From assembly GCA_913040905.1 (NCBI GenBank), contig CAJWIC010000038.1, forward strand, positions 1-9,922: a stretch of 9,922 bases of DNA, written 5' to 3'. Every line of letters starts with the position of its first letter. Within the stretch, counting starts at the first letter, position 1. The translations under genes and the position numbers were made by a program. Source of the stretch: an uncultured Synechococcus sp. GTDB taxonomy: Bacteria; Cyanobacteriota; Cyanobacteriia; PCC-6307; Cyanobiaceae. Positions 1 through 6,811 of the stretch are shown piece by piece. Under the pieces are notes generated by a model. The model ran no database searches and was not told the DNA's origin. It saw only the letters and a list, made by a program, of their open reading frames with translations.

Positions 1-212
1 CGCCGTTTCTGGTCTGGACCACCGCCGGCAGCCTGATCTGGACGGCCCTGCTCACAGTGGCCGGCATGGTTCTCGGAGAGGGCTACAGCAACGTTGAGCT
101 CTGGATTGACCCTGTCTCCAAGGCCGTGAAGGTGTTGCTGGTGGTGTCGGTGCTGGCTGGCGCGATCTGGCTGGGCCTGCGGGTCTGGCGCCGGCGTCAG
201 TCCTCGGACTGA
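1..212 (+). CDS. DedA-family integral membrane protein, C-terminal fragment
   Basis: Only the last 69 residues are present. The open frame enters from the left edge (first complete codon at base 3) and ends at a TGA at 210-212. The visible part has two hydrophobic segments: one starting PFLVWTTAGSLIW and running to a GEGY turn, and a second, VKVLLVVSVLAGAIWLGL, followed by a basic tail WRRRQ. This pattern (PF-x-x-F/W, then a G-S/A-L-I/L-W helix, a G-E/G loop and a last helix with an arginine-rich end) is that of the C-terminus of DedA/SNARE-associated membrane proteins. That family acts in the cytoplasmic membrane and has been linked to lipid carrier or phospholipid flipping and to proton-motive-force homeostasis. 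The gene converges on ssb with 21 bp between the stops. Family assignment rests on pattern memory over a short fragment; the substrate cannot be told. Confidence 0.7.
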   Translation, partial: PFLVWTTAGSLIWTALLTVAGMVLGEGYSNVELWIDPVSKAVKVLLVVSVLAGAIWLGLRVWRRRQSSD

Positions 213-233
213 ACGCCAGCTTCAAACGGTGAT

Positions 234-611
234 TCAGAAGGGGATTTCTTCGTCCGAGGCCTGTCCACCAAAGTTGCCGGCGGCCTCCTGGTTGTCCCGC
301 TTGGACCCCAGCAGTTCGAGCCGGTCGACCCGCACCACAGGCTTGCTGCGCTCTTCACCGCTGTTGCGGTCGGTCCAGCGGTCGAGCTTGACGCTGCCGA
401 TGATGCCCAGCAGAGAGCCTTTCTTGACGTAATCAGCAGCAACCTGGGCTTGTTTTCCCCAGATCTCGAGGTTGAACCAGTCCGGCTCATCGTCGCGGCT
501 GCGGCGATTCACGGCCATGGTGAGGTTGGCGACCATGCTGCCGGACTCGAAGTAGCGCACTTCGGGGTCGCGGCCGGCTCGGCCGACGAGGGTGACGGAA
601 TTCACGCCCAT
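234..611 (-). CDS. ssb: Single-stranded DNA-binding protein
   Basis: This 125-residue protein coats single-stranded DNA during replication, recombination and repair. The N-terminus MGVNSVTLVGRAGRDPEVRY is the classic start of an SSB OB-fold. It is followed by NLTMAVNRR, the W-F-N-L-E-I-W-G-K strand, the AADYVKKGSLLGIIG strand and a basic WTDRNSGEERSKPVVRVDRLELL end of the fold at about residue 104. The last residues, SDEEIPF, form the acidic tip ending in I-P-F or similar that recruits partner proteins in bacterial SSBs. The linker is short, so the protein is shorter than the E. coli SSB but in the usual cyanobacterial range. The ATG at 609-611 has an AGGAG nine bases upstream. It is transcribed divergently from mreB and convergently with the DedA gene. 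Confidence 0.95.
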   Translation of the reverse strand: MGVNSVTLVGRAGRDPEVRYFESGSMVANLTMAVNRRSRDDEPDWFNLEIWGKQAQVAADYVKKGSLLGIIGSVKLDRWTDRNSGEERSKPVVRVDRLELLGSKRDNQEAAGNFGGQASDEEIPF

Positions 612-620
612 TTGGATTCA

Positions 621-625
621 CTCCT
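621..625 (-). promoter_or_regulatory. Shine-Dalgarno site of ssb
   Basis: On the minus strand the bases AGGAG lie nine bases before the ssb ATG. It is one of the few clear ribosome binding sites in this window and fixes the ssb start at 611. Confidence 0.7.
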
Positions 626-722
626 GTTGATGGTTTCAATGATGCGCCACGGTTTCGGTGGCTGCTTTCAAGGAGTTCCACCCCCACCGCCGGATGTAAC
701 AAGCAGCGTCGGAATCCGCCCC

Positions 723-728
723 TATGAT
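723..728 (+). promoter_or_regulatory. Candidate -10 element for the mreBCD operon
   Basis: The hexamer TATGAT (5 of 6 matches to TATAAT) lies in the divergent ssb-mreB spacer (612-746), about 19 bases before the annotated mreB start. No TTGACA-like -35 box sits 17 bases upstream, which is common in cyanobacterial promoters. Transcription would begin near 735 and give a very short leader containing GAGG at 739-742. I see no comparably clear -10 element for ssb on the other strand. The rest of the 135 bp spacer holds nothing I can assign. Confidence 0.4.
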
Positions 729-746
729 TCGCCGGCCTGAGGTCCT

Positions 747-1805
747 GTGGCCGTGCTGTTTCGTCGTTTCCAGCTGTCTCGCGACATCGGTATCGACCTG
801 GGCACTGCCAACACCCTGATCTACGTTTCCGGTCGGGGCATCGTGCTGCAGGAACCGTCCGTTGTTGCCCTCGATCTCGAGCGTGGCGCCACGTTGGCGG
901 TGGGAGATGAAGCCAAACTGATGCTGGGCCGCACCCCAGGGAACATCCGCGCTGTGCGGCCCCTCCGCGATGGTGTGATCGCCGACTTTGATGCTGCTGA
1001 GCAGATGCTCAAAACCTTCATCACCAAGGGCAATGAAGGTCGCGGGATCATGGCTCCGCGTTTGGTGGTTGGTATTCCTAGCGGTGTCACCGGCGTCGAG
1101 CGGCGGGCCGTTCGGGAAGCCGGCATGGCCGGCGCCCGCGAGGTGCATCTGATCGATGAGCCGGTAGCGGCCGCGATCGGCGCGGGTCTTCCGGTGACCG
1201 AACCCGTCGGCACCATGATTGTGGACATCGGCGGCGGCACCACCGAGGTTGCGGTGTTGAGTCTTGGCGGAACGGTGCTGAGCGAATCCGTGCGGGTGGC
1301 GGGCGATGAGATCAGCGATGCGATCGGCGTTTATCTCAAGAAAGTGCACAACATGGTTGTCGGCGAGCGCACCGCGGAGGACATCAAGATCCGCATCGGA
1401 TCGGCCTTCCCCGATGACGCCTTCGACCAGGAGTCGATGGATGTGCGCGGTCTGCACCTTCTCTCCGGACTGCCCCGCACGATCAATCTCAAAGCCGGAG
1501 ATCTACGGGAAGCAATCGCCGAGCCGCTCAATGTGATCGTCGAAGCGGTGAAGCGCACCCTGGAACGCACTCCACCGGAACTGGCTGCCGACATCGTCGA
1601 TCGCGGCATCATGCTGGCCGGTGGCGGAGCCCTCGTTCGTGGCATCAGCGATCTGATCAGCCACGAAACGGGCATCTTTGTGCACATCGCCGAAGACCCG
1701 CTCCTGTGTGTCGTCAACGGCTGCGGTCAGGTGCTGGAGGACTGGAAGCGCCTCCAGCGCGTTGTGGATACGCCGGAATTCATCCGCTCATCCGCCGGCG
1801 CCTGA
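747..1805 (+). CDS. mreB: Rod-shape-determining actin homolog MreB
   Basis: MreB is a bacterial actin that polymerises on the inner face of the membrane and guides lateral peptidoglycan synthesis together with MreC, MreD, RodA and PBP2. The 352-residue product has all the actin-fold nucleotide motifs. Phosphate-1 is DIGIDLGTANTLIY (residues 13-26), connect-1 carries DEPVAAAIGAG (137-147), phosphate-2 is VDIGGGTTEVAV (159-170) and the adenosine motif is IMLAGGGALVRGI (288-300). The N-terminal LFRRFQL looks like the amphipathic membrane-binding helix of Gram-negative MreB. The start is uncertain by two codons. GTG at 747 has GAGG (739-742) only four bases upstream, whereas GTG at 753 has it ten bases upstream; both give a normal protein. 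It is the first gene of mreBCD. Confidence 0.97.
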   Translation: MAVLFRRFQLSRDIGIDLGTANTLIYVSGRGIVLQEPSVVALDLERGATLAVGDEAKLMLGRTPGNIRAVRPLRDGVIADFDAAEQMLKTFITKGNEGRGIMAPRLVVGIPSGVTGVERRAVREAGMAGAREVHLIDEPVAAAIGAGLPVTEPVGTMIVDIGGGTTEVAVLSLGGTVLSESVRVAGDEISDAIGVYLKKVHNMVVGERTAEDIKIRIGSAFPDDAFDQESMDVRGLHLLSGLPRTINLKAGDLREAIAEPLNVIVEAVKRTLERTPPELAADIVDRGIMLAGGGALVRGISDLISHETGIFVHIAEDPLLCVVNGCGQVLEDWKRLQRVVDTPEFIRSSAGA

Positions 1806-1809
1806 GCCC

Positions 1810-2556
1810 ATGGCCCCATCGCTGCGGCCTGGCAACAGTCGCTGGCGCGGACTTGGTCGGTTGACCCCCTGGCTTCTGCTGTTGGCAGGCCTGGCCCTGG
1901 TGCGATTGAGCAAAGGTGCAGGCTTTGCCGATGCCTATGCCTTGCTCAGCCGTCCGTTCTGGCCCGGTTCAGCGCAGCGGGAATGGATCGTGGCAGCCAC
2001 CGATCTGGAACTGAAGTCCAGGCTGACGCTGCTTGAGAAAGACAATCAGCGTTTGCGCGGACTGCTGGCTCTCCAGCAGTCCGGCTCTGCTGCTGGTTTG
2101 GTGCCGGCGGCGGTGATAGCCCGCCGTCCCCGCGGCTGGTGGCAGCAACTGGACCTCGGCAAGGGGGCGCTCCAGGGCATCACGCGGAACGACGCCGTGC
2201 TCGGTCCAGGGGGACTTGTGGGGCGGGTGTCCAGCACGACCCCAGCCACCGCGCGGGTGAAATTGCTCACCGCGCCAGGACACGAGATCGGCGTTTGGCT
2301 GCCCCGCTCCGGCCGTCATGGGCTGTTGGTGGGGACGGGTTCCAGTCGACCGCAGCTGCGTTTCATCGATCGCGATCCCGATGTGCGTCCCGGTGATCTG
2401 GTGAGCACGTCTCCAGCCAGCACGTTGCTGCCGCCCAACATTCCAGTGGGGGTGGTTCAGGCTGTCGACGATCAGGCGACGCCGGCCACAGCCGCCGTTG
2501 TCCAGCTGATTGCTGCGCCGGAGGCCATCGACTGGGTGCAGGTGATGACGCGCTGA
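1810..2556 (+). CDS. mreC: Rod-shape-determining protein MreC
   Basis: MreC is a bitopic inner-membrane protein whose periplasmic part scaffolds the elongasome and activates PBP2. The 248-residue product has a short basic cytoplasmic N-terminus, one membrane segment at about residues 19-33 (TPWLLLLAGLALVRL), a probable coiled coil at about 62-90 (ending in LEKDNQRLRGLLALQQ) and a C-terminal two-lobed beta domain (about 97-248). Family hallmarks in the beta domain include VIARRPRGWWQQLDLGKG, followed by the GPGGLVGRV turn, VKLLTAPGHEIGV and the RPGDLVSTS element (193-201). I chose ATG 1810, four bases after the mreB stop, because it gives a normal N-terminus ahead of the membrane segment; the frame is open upstream inside mreB but that part is not MreC-like. 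It has no clear Shine-Dalgarno, so it is probably translationally coupled to mreB. Confidence 0.93.
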   Translation: MAPSLRPGNSRWRGLGRLTPWLLLLAGLALVRLSKGAGFADAYALLSRPFWPGSAQREWIVAATDLELKSRLTLLEKDNQRLRGLLALQQSGSAAGLVPAAVIARRPRGWWQQLDLGKGALQGITRNDAVLGPGGLVGRVSSTTPATARVKLLTAPGHEIGVWLPRSGRHGLLVGTGSSRPQLRFIDRDPDVRPGDLVSTSPASTLLPPNIPVGVVQAVDDQATPATAAVVQLIAAPEAIDWVQVMTR

Positions 2557-2558
2557 CC

Positions 2559-3068
2559 ATGGCCCGCTTGCATCAACAGCCCATCTGTGTCGCTTCCAGT
2601 CTGCTGGTGCCCCTGGTCACTCTCGCCACCCCCCCCTGGCTGGGTCTTGATGGCATCCCACCGGCCTGGGCTGTGATCTGGCTGTTGCCCTGGGCGCTGG
2701 TGGATGGGCCTGTTTCCGGTGCCTTGTCCGGCCTGGCGGTGGGACTGGTGATGGACGGCCTGCATCTGTCGGGTTCGAGTCAGATTCCGGCGCTGGTGCT
2801 GCTGGGCTGGTGGTGGGGTCGGCTGGGTCGTCGGGCCCAACCGATCCAGCGCAGCCTCAATCTCGGTTTGCTGGCCTGGCTGGGCTCCATGCTGCTGGGA
2901 CTCAGCCTGCTGGCTTCACTGTTGATTCGCTTTGGCTGGCCTCTGGACCCACAGTTGTGGAGCTGGGTTTGGCACACCCTCTGGTGTCAGGCTCTGATCA
3001 CCGGACTGCTGGCGCCGATGCTTGCTTCGGTGCAACTGCTGCTCTGGCGTCGGAGGGTTCCCTCATGA
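2559..3068 (+). CDS. mreD: Rod-shape-determining membrane protein MreD
   Basis: This 169-residue, very hydrophobic protein begins two bases after the mreC stop. Hydrophobic segments lie at about residues 8-27, 33-48, 51-70, 76-88, 102-124 and 135-163, consistent with the five to six membrane helices of MreD. It ends in a basic tail, LLWRRRVPS. The middle contains G-x-x-x-G-L-x-M-D-G-L (about 58-68), similar to the conserved glycine-rich helix with an acidic residue seen in MreD proteins. MreD sequences diverge quickly, so identification depends partly on position after mreC. An eight-C run at 2629-2636 encodes part of T-P-P-W near the N-terminus and is a possible slippage or sequencing-error point. 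Confidence 0.88.
   Translation: MARLHQQPICVASSLLVPLVTLATPPWLGLDGIPPAWAVIWLLPWALVDGPVSGALSGLAVGLVMDGLHLSGSSQIPALVLLGWWWGRLGRRAQPIQRSLNLGLLAWLGSMLLGLSLLASLLIRFGWPLDPQLWSWVWHTLWCQALITGLLAPMLASVQLLLWRRRVPS
3052..3057 (+). promoter_or_regulatory. Strong Shine-Dalgarno site of the solute-binding lipoprotein gene, inside mreD
   Basis: GGAGGG lies seven bases before the ATG at 3065, within the last codons of mreD. It is the strongest ribosome binding site in the operon, while mreC and mreD have none visible. This fixes the start and suggests that the lipoprotein is translated efficiently from the mre transcript. Confidence 0.7.
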
Positions 3069-4360
3069 GATTCAGCCGCCGGCAGTTGCTGATCGGATCG
3101 CTGGCGGCAGGGTTGGCGGCCTGCGGTCGACCTTCAGCGCGACAGCAGGCCCTGGAGCTCTGGACCCTGCAACTGGCTCCCAAATTCAATGATTACTTCG
3201 CTGATGTTCTGGACGCCTGGCTGGAGTATGGGCCGCAGGTGCCGGTGCCGGTGCGATGGACCGATCTGCCCTGGGGATCAGTCGAGCGCAAGCTGCTGGC
3301 GGCGGTCTACGCAAGGACCGCCCCCGATCTGGTGAATCTCAACCCACCGTTTGCCGCCAACCTCGCCAGCAAGGGGGGGCTGATGGATCTGACGCCTCTG
3401 CTGCCCCCGCATGCCGGCAGTCGTTACATCCCATCGGTCTGGGAGGCCTGTCGGGACGCCGATGCCGGGCAGATCGCAGTGCCCTGGTATCTGACGGTTC
3501 GCCTCAGCCTGGTGAACCGTCGCCTGATGGATCGTGCGGGCATCGATCAGCCCCCCACGCGCTGGGAGCAGATTCCTGGGTTTGCCCGCCGGATCCGCGA
3601 GCGAACGGGGCGCTACGGACTGTTCATCACGACGGTGCCGGATGACTCGGCTGAGTTACTGGAGTCTCTGGTTCAGATGGGGGTCACTCTGCTGGACGGC
3701 CAGCGCCGGGCGGCTTTCGACAGTCCAGCCGGTCGTGAGGCCTTTCGCTTCTGGACGGATCTGTACCGGGAGGGGCTGTTGCCCCGGGAGGTGGTGAGTC
3801 AGGGCCAGCGCCGGGCGATCGAGCTGTTCCAGAGCGGTGATCTCGCCATGGCGGCCACCGGCGCGGAGTTTCTGCGCAGCATTCAGGTGAATGCACCGGG
3901 GATCGCCGCCGCAACGGAACCGCACCCCCCCCTGACCGGCCCCGATGGCATGGCCAACGTGGCCCTGATGACCCTGGCGGTTCCCAAGCAAAGTGCGCGC
4001 GCCCAGGAGGCTCTGGACCTAGCGTTGTTTCTGACCAATGGCGCCAACCAGACCCGTTTCGCGGAACAGGCCCGGGTGCTGCCCTCCTCCCTTGAGGCTC
4101 TGGCGGCAGTGCGCTCGTCCCTGGAGCGGGAGCAACCCACCACCGAGCAGGAACGGCAGATTCGCCAGGCCCGTCTTCTGTCCGCTCAGACGCTTGAACA
4201 GGCGAGGGTTCTGGTGCCGGCTCTGCCGGGGATCAAGCGTCTGCAAAGCATCGTCTACACCCAGTTGCAGCGAGCGATGCTGGGGCAGCTGGACAGCGAT
4301 ACGGCACTGGGGGAGGCTGCCAATGAATGGAACCGCTATTCCCAGGCTCGCTGGCCGTAA
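3065..4360 (+). CDS. Extracellular solute-binding protein family 1 lipoprotein, sugar ABC transporter type, possible Tat substrate
   Basis: The 431-residue product should be a periplasmic or membrane-anchored binding protein that hands a sugar or polyol to an ABC importer. The N-terminus has a twin-arginine stretch SRRQLL (residues 4-9), a short hydrophobic segment and a lipobox LAAC with the lipidated cysteine at 20, i.e. a Tat-like lipoprotein signal. The mature part follows the SBP_bac_1 (UgpB/MalE-like) plan: LELWTLQLAP (30-39), RWTDLPWGSVERKLLAAV (64-81), TAPDLVNLNP (85-94), IAVPWYLTVRLSLVNRRLM (137-155), then the AFRFWTDLYREGLLP and IELFQSGDLAMAATG elements. Start ATG 3065 overlaps the mreD stop by four bases and has a good ribosome site. 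No permease or ATPase gene is in the window, so it is an orphan binding protein here. A glucosylglycerol or trehalose-type (GgtB-like) role is possible but not shown. C or G runs at 3373-3379 and 3925-3932 lie in the gene. Confidence 0.85.
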   Translation: MRFSRRQLLIGSLAAGLAACGRPSARQQALELWTLQLAPKFNDYFADVLDAWLEYGPQVPVPVRWTDLPWGSVERKLLAAVYARTAPDLVNLNPPFAANLASKGGLMDLTPLLPPHAGSRYIPSVWEACRDADAGQIAVPWYLTVRLSLVNRRLMDRAGIDQPPTRWEQIPGFARRIRERTGRYGLFITTVPDDSAELLESLVQMGVTLLDGQRRAAFDSPAGREAFRFWTDLYREGLLPREVVSQGQRRAIELFQSGDLAMAATGAEFLRSIQVNAPGIAAATEPHPPLTGPDGMANVALMTLAVPKQSARAQEALDLALFLTNGANQTRFAEQARVLPSSLEALAAVRSSLEREQPTTEQERQIRQARLLSAQTLEQARVLVPALPGIKRLQSIVYTQLQRAMLGQLDSDTALGEAANEWNRYSQARWP

Positions 4361-4371
4361 TGGAAGCCGCA

Positions 4372-4453
4372 GATTCTTAAGAGAATCGGTAAAGCGGGCA
4401 CGCGCAAAGCGCTTTCGGCTCGGTATGTCCGGGTTGAACGGTATGGTTTCAAC
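4372..4453. repeat. Cluster of short inverted repeats in the spacer before the response regulator
   Basis: The 109 bp between the solute-binding protein gene and the response regulator holds three small dyads. GATTCT (4372-4377) and AGAATC (4382-4387) are separated by four bases. AAAGCGCTTT (4406-4415) is a perfect 10-base palindrome. GTTGAA (4433-4438) and TTCAAC (4448-4453) are separated by nine bases, with TATGGT (4442-4447), a -10-like hexamer, in the loop. None is followed by a T run, so they are not classic intrinsic terminators. They could be operator sites for the promoter of the regulator gene, or a weak transcript-end structure for the mre operon. The role is inferred only. Confidence 0.35.
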
Positions 4454-4469
4454 TCGTTAAGCCAGGTTG

Positions 4470-5231
4470 ATGTCTGGTGACGTCCTGAGCCAACCAAAAG
4501 CCACTGTTCTCGTCGTTGACGACGAGGCAGCTGTACGCCGGGTGCTCGTGATGCGCCTGCAGCTGGCTGGTTATCGGGTTGTCTGCGCTGAAGATGGTGA
4601 GCAGGCGCTTGCCCTCTTCCACAGTGAATCTCCTGACCTGGTGGTTCTCGATGTGATGCTGCCGAAGCTGGATGGCTTCGCCGTTTGTCGGCGGCTTCGG
4701 GCGGAATCCTGCGTGCCGATCATCTTCCTATCCGCCGTCGACGCCATTTCGGAGAAGGTGGCTGGCCTGGATCTGGGAGCCGACGATTACCTCCCCAAGC
4801 CGTTTAGCCCCAAGGAGCTCGAGGCTCGCATCGCCACCATCCTCCGGCGTGTCGGTCGTGGTGCCGCTGAGATTGAGAGCCGTGAATTACCGACCGGTCA
4901 AGGCGTGATGCGGCTGGGCGAGTTGGTGGTGGACACCAATCGCCGTCAGGTGACCCGCGGTGCGGAACGGATCAACCTCACCTACACCGAATTCAGCCTG
5001 CTGGAATTGTTGTTCCGCGAACCCGGCCAGGTGGTGCCCAGGGCTGAAATCCTCGAGCAACTCTGGGGTTATCCCCCCCGTCGTGCGGCTGATCTGCGGG
5101 TGGTGGACGTTTATGTGGCTCGTCTGCGGGGCAAATTGGAGCCCGATCCACGCAACCCTGAACTCATTCTCACCGTCCGGGGCATCGGTTACTGCTCCCA
5201 GCGTCTTGGAGAGGCTGCGGCGACGGCTTAA
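4470..5231 (+). CDS. OmpR/PhoB-class response regulator, RpaB-like
   Basis: This 253-residue DNA-binding regulator should be switched by phosphorylation from a histidine kinase. The receiver (about 12-127) has the acidic pair D17-D18, phosphoacceptor D61 in [12 protein letters not shown], the switch serine S88 in FLSA, Y107 and K110 in [17 protein letters not shown]. The winged-helix output domain (about 148-248) has [10 protein letters not shown], the [20 protein letters not shown] helix region, [10 protein letters not shown] and [14 protein letters not shown], and closes with [18 protein letters not shown]. The phrases [12 protein letters not shown] and NPELILT-x-RG-x-GY are shared with cyanobacterial RpaB rather than RpaA. 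It departs from the highly conserved RpaB at [16 protein letters not shown], so it may be a paralog. I prefer ATG 4470 over TTG 4467; no strong ribosome site helps. No kinase gene is near. lysS follows after 44 bp. Confidence 0.9.
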   Translation: MSGDVLSQPKATVLVVDDEAAVRRVLVMRLQLAGYRVVCAEDGEQALALFHSESPDLVVLDVMLPKLDGFAVCRRLRAESCVPIIFLSAVDAISEKVAGLDLGADDYLPKPFSPKELEARIATILRRVGRGAAEIESRELPTGQGVMRLGELVVDTNRRQVTRGAERINLTYTEFSLLELLFREPGQVVPRAEILEQLWGYPPRRAADLRVVDVYVARLRGKLEPDPRNPELILTVRGIGYCSQRLGEAAATA

Positions 5232-5250
5232 GTCCACGCGAGCGGGCAGG

Positions 5251-5283
5251 ATGGCGCCCGATTGCCACGTCTGCTGTGTCTGA
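5251..5283 (+). other. Possible 10-codon leader reading frame overlapping the lysS start
   Basis: ATG at 5251 opens a frame [10 protein letters not shown] that ends at TGA 5281-5283, running past the lysS GTG (5276) in a different frame. It begins 19 bases after the response regulator stop. Its stop lies three bases beyond the lysS start codon, the geometry expected for coupled reinitiation. The same frame is an extension of a non-coding frame from inside the regulator gene, and ten open codons are expected often by chance in GC-rich DNA. A weak GGGC-AGG stretch precedes the ATG with poor spacing. Treat as a candidate only. Confidence 0.15.
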
Positions 5284-6784
5284 GCTGCGCGACACCCGTC
5301 TGGAGAAGTCCCTGGCACTGGCTGATCTGGGGCAGGGTCCCTACGCCCTCAATTTTCAGCCGACCCACCGCATGGCGGCTCTGCAGGAGGTCCATGCCGA
5401 TCTCCCCAACGGGGAGGAGCGGGCCGTGACGGTGTCCGTGGCTGGTCGGGTGATGACGCGGCGGGTGATGGGCAAGCTCGCCTTCTTCACCCTGGCGGAT
5501 GAGACCGGAACCATTCAGTTGTTTCTTGAGAAGGCTGGTCTGGAGGCGCAGCAGGAGGGTTGGTTCAAACAGATCACCGGTCTGGTCGATGCTGGTGACT
5601 GGCTTGGGGTGAGCGGCACCCTGCGCCGCACCGATCGCGGTGAGCTGTCGGTGAAGGTGAGCGATTGGCGCATGCTCACCAAGTCGCTGCAACCGTTGCC
5701 GGACAAGTGGCATGGCCTGGCCGATGTGGAGAAGCGCTATCGCCAGCGCTATCTCGATCTGATCGTGTCGCCGGACACCCGAGAGACCTTCCGCCGCCGG
5801 GCGCGGCTGGTGAGTGGCATCCGTCGCTGGCTGGATGAACGGGACTTCCTTGAAATTGAGACACCGGTGCTGCAGAGCGAACCCGGCGGTGCTGATGCAC
5901 GTCCTTTTGAGACCCATCACAACGCCCTTGATCTCCCTCTCACCCTGCGCATTGCCACCGAACTGCATCTCAAGCGGCTGGTGGTGGGTGGCTTCGAGCG
6001 GGTCTACGAGCTGGGCCGGATCTTCCGGAATGAAGGGGTCAGCACCCGTCACAATCCGGAATTCACGTCGGTGGAGATCTATCAGGCCTATTCCGATTAC
6101 GTCGGAATGATGGAACTCACCGAGCAGATGATCAGTGCCGTCTGCCAGGAGGTCTGTGGCAGCAGCCGGATCACCTATCAGGGCACCGACATTGATCTCA
6201 GCCCGCCCTGGCGCCGGGCCACCATGCACGAGCTGGTGGAGGAGGCCACCGGGCTTGATTTCCGCAGCTTCGCCAGCCGGGAGGAGGCCGCTGCGGCCAT
6301 GGTTGCCAAGGGCTTGCACGCTCCCGAGCAGGCGGATTCCGTTGGGCGCTTGCTGAACGAGGCCTTCGAGCAGGCGGTGGAGACAACGCTGATCCAGCCC
6401 ACGTTTGTGACCGATTACCCGGTGGAGATTTCACCGTTGGCCCGGCCGCACCGCAGCAAACCCGGTCTGGTGGAACGGTTCGAGCTGTTCATCGTCGGTC
6501 GTGAACATGCCAATGCCTTCAGTGAGCTGACGGATCCGGTGGATCAGCGGCAGCGCCTGGAGGCCCAGCAAGCCCGCAAGGCCGCCGGGGATCTGGAAGC
6601 GCAGGGTTTGGATGAGGACTTCGTTATGGCCCTTGAGGTTGGGATGCCACCCACCGGCGGTCTCGGAATCGGTATCGATCGCTTGGTGATGTTGCTGACG
6701 GACAGCCCGTCGATCCGCGATGTGATCGCCTTCCCGCTTCTGCGGCCGGAGCCCAGGGTGGAGGATGCCCCCGCAATGGGATAA
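5276..6784 (+). CDS. lysS: Lysyl-tRNA synthetase, class II
   Basis: The 502-residue enzyme charges tRNA-Lys with lysine in the cytosol, using ATP. The N-terminal OB-fold that reads the anticodon spans about residues 52-133 ([21 protein letters not shown], then IQLFLE). The class II catalytic core follows: motif 1 around [17 protein letters not shown] (183-199), then [10 protein letters not shown] (202-211) and the ATELHLKRL segment (227-235), motif 2 as [20 protein letters not shown] (244-263) and motif 3 as [15 protein letters not shown] (461-475). Length and motif order are those of bacterial LysS. The start is GTG 5276, giving [11 protein letters not shown]; no good ribosome site is seen and the frame stays open upstream, but no better start codon occurs there. 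It lies 44 bp after the response regulator on the same strand and may share its transcript. Confidence 0.96.
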   Translation: MSELRDTRLEKSLALADLGQGPYALNFQPTHRMAALQEVHADLPNGEERAVTVSVAGRVMTRRVMGKLAFFTLADETGTIQLFLEKAGLEAQQEGWFKQITGLVDAGDWLGVSGTLRRTDRGELSVKVSDWRMLTKSLQPLPDKWHGLADVEKRYRQRYLDLIVSPDTRETFRRRARLVSGIRRWLDERDFLEIETPVLQSEPGGADARPFETHHNALDLPLTLRIATELHLKRLVVGGFERVYELGRIFRNEGVSTRHNPEFTSVEIYQAYSDYVGMMELTEQMISAVCQEVCGSSRITYQGTDIDLSPPWRRATMHELVEEATGLDFRSFASREEAAAAMVAKGLHAPEQADSVGRLLNEAFEQAVETTLIQPTFVTDYPVEISPLARPHRSKPGLVERFELFIVGREHANAFSELTDPVDQRQRLEAQQARKAAGDLEAQGLDEDFVMALEVGMPPTGGLGIGIDRLVMLLTDSPSIRDVIAFPLLRPEPRVEDAPAMG

Positions 6785-6785
6785 T
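6777..6785 (+). promoter_or_regulatory. Candidate extended -10 promoter for the small gene after lysS
   Basis: TGGGATAAT matches the extended -10 pattern TG-n-TATAAT at all but one base. It overlaps the lysS stop codon (6782-6784). Transcription would begin at about 6791-6793, giving a leader of some 20 bases before the ATG at 6812. No -35 box is evident. It could give the small gene a promoter separate from lysS. Confidence 0.35.
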
Positions 6786-6811
6786 TCACTCAGTGGCATG
6801 GTCCGAATCCC

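Noticed and set aside
695..700. GTTACA (minus strand) HLR1 half-site in the ssb-mreB spacer
   Set aside because: No second half-site lies ten bases away on either side, and a single hexamer is expected by chance.
636..1457. 273-codon open frame on the minus strand opposite mreB
   Set aside because: It is antisense to MreB, which has all actin motifs. The composition is shadow-like (many H, R, Q) and it would fill the ssb-mreB spacer without a start signal.
2810..3064. Extension of the solute-binding protein frame upstream through mreD
   Set aside because: The added 85 residues are not protein-like and overlap MreD. The ATG at 3065 has a good ribosome site and a proper lipoprotein signal.
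4456..4471. GTTAAG and GTTGAT ten bases apart, resembling the HLR1 site of RpaB
   Set aside because: The 10-base spacing fits, but only about half of the consensus bases match and the site would overlap the start codon. Too weak to annotate.
5243..5260. CGGGC-8-GCCCG hairpin between the response regulator and lysS
   Set aside because: The stem is only five pairs with no T run after it, so it is not a credible terminator, and nothing indicates a riboswitch or T-box in the 44 bp spacer.
5228..6319. 363-codon open frame on the minus strand opposite lysS
   Set aside because: It is fully antisense to a clear LysS with intact catalytic motifs. Its low-complexity composition, rich in H, P, Q and R, has no domain I recognise, and long shadow frames are expected in GC-rich genes.
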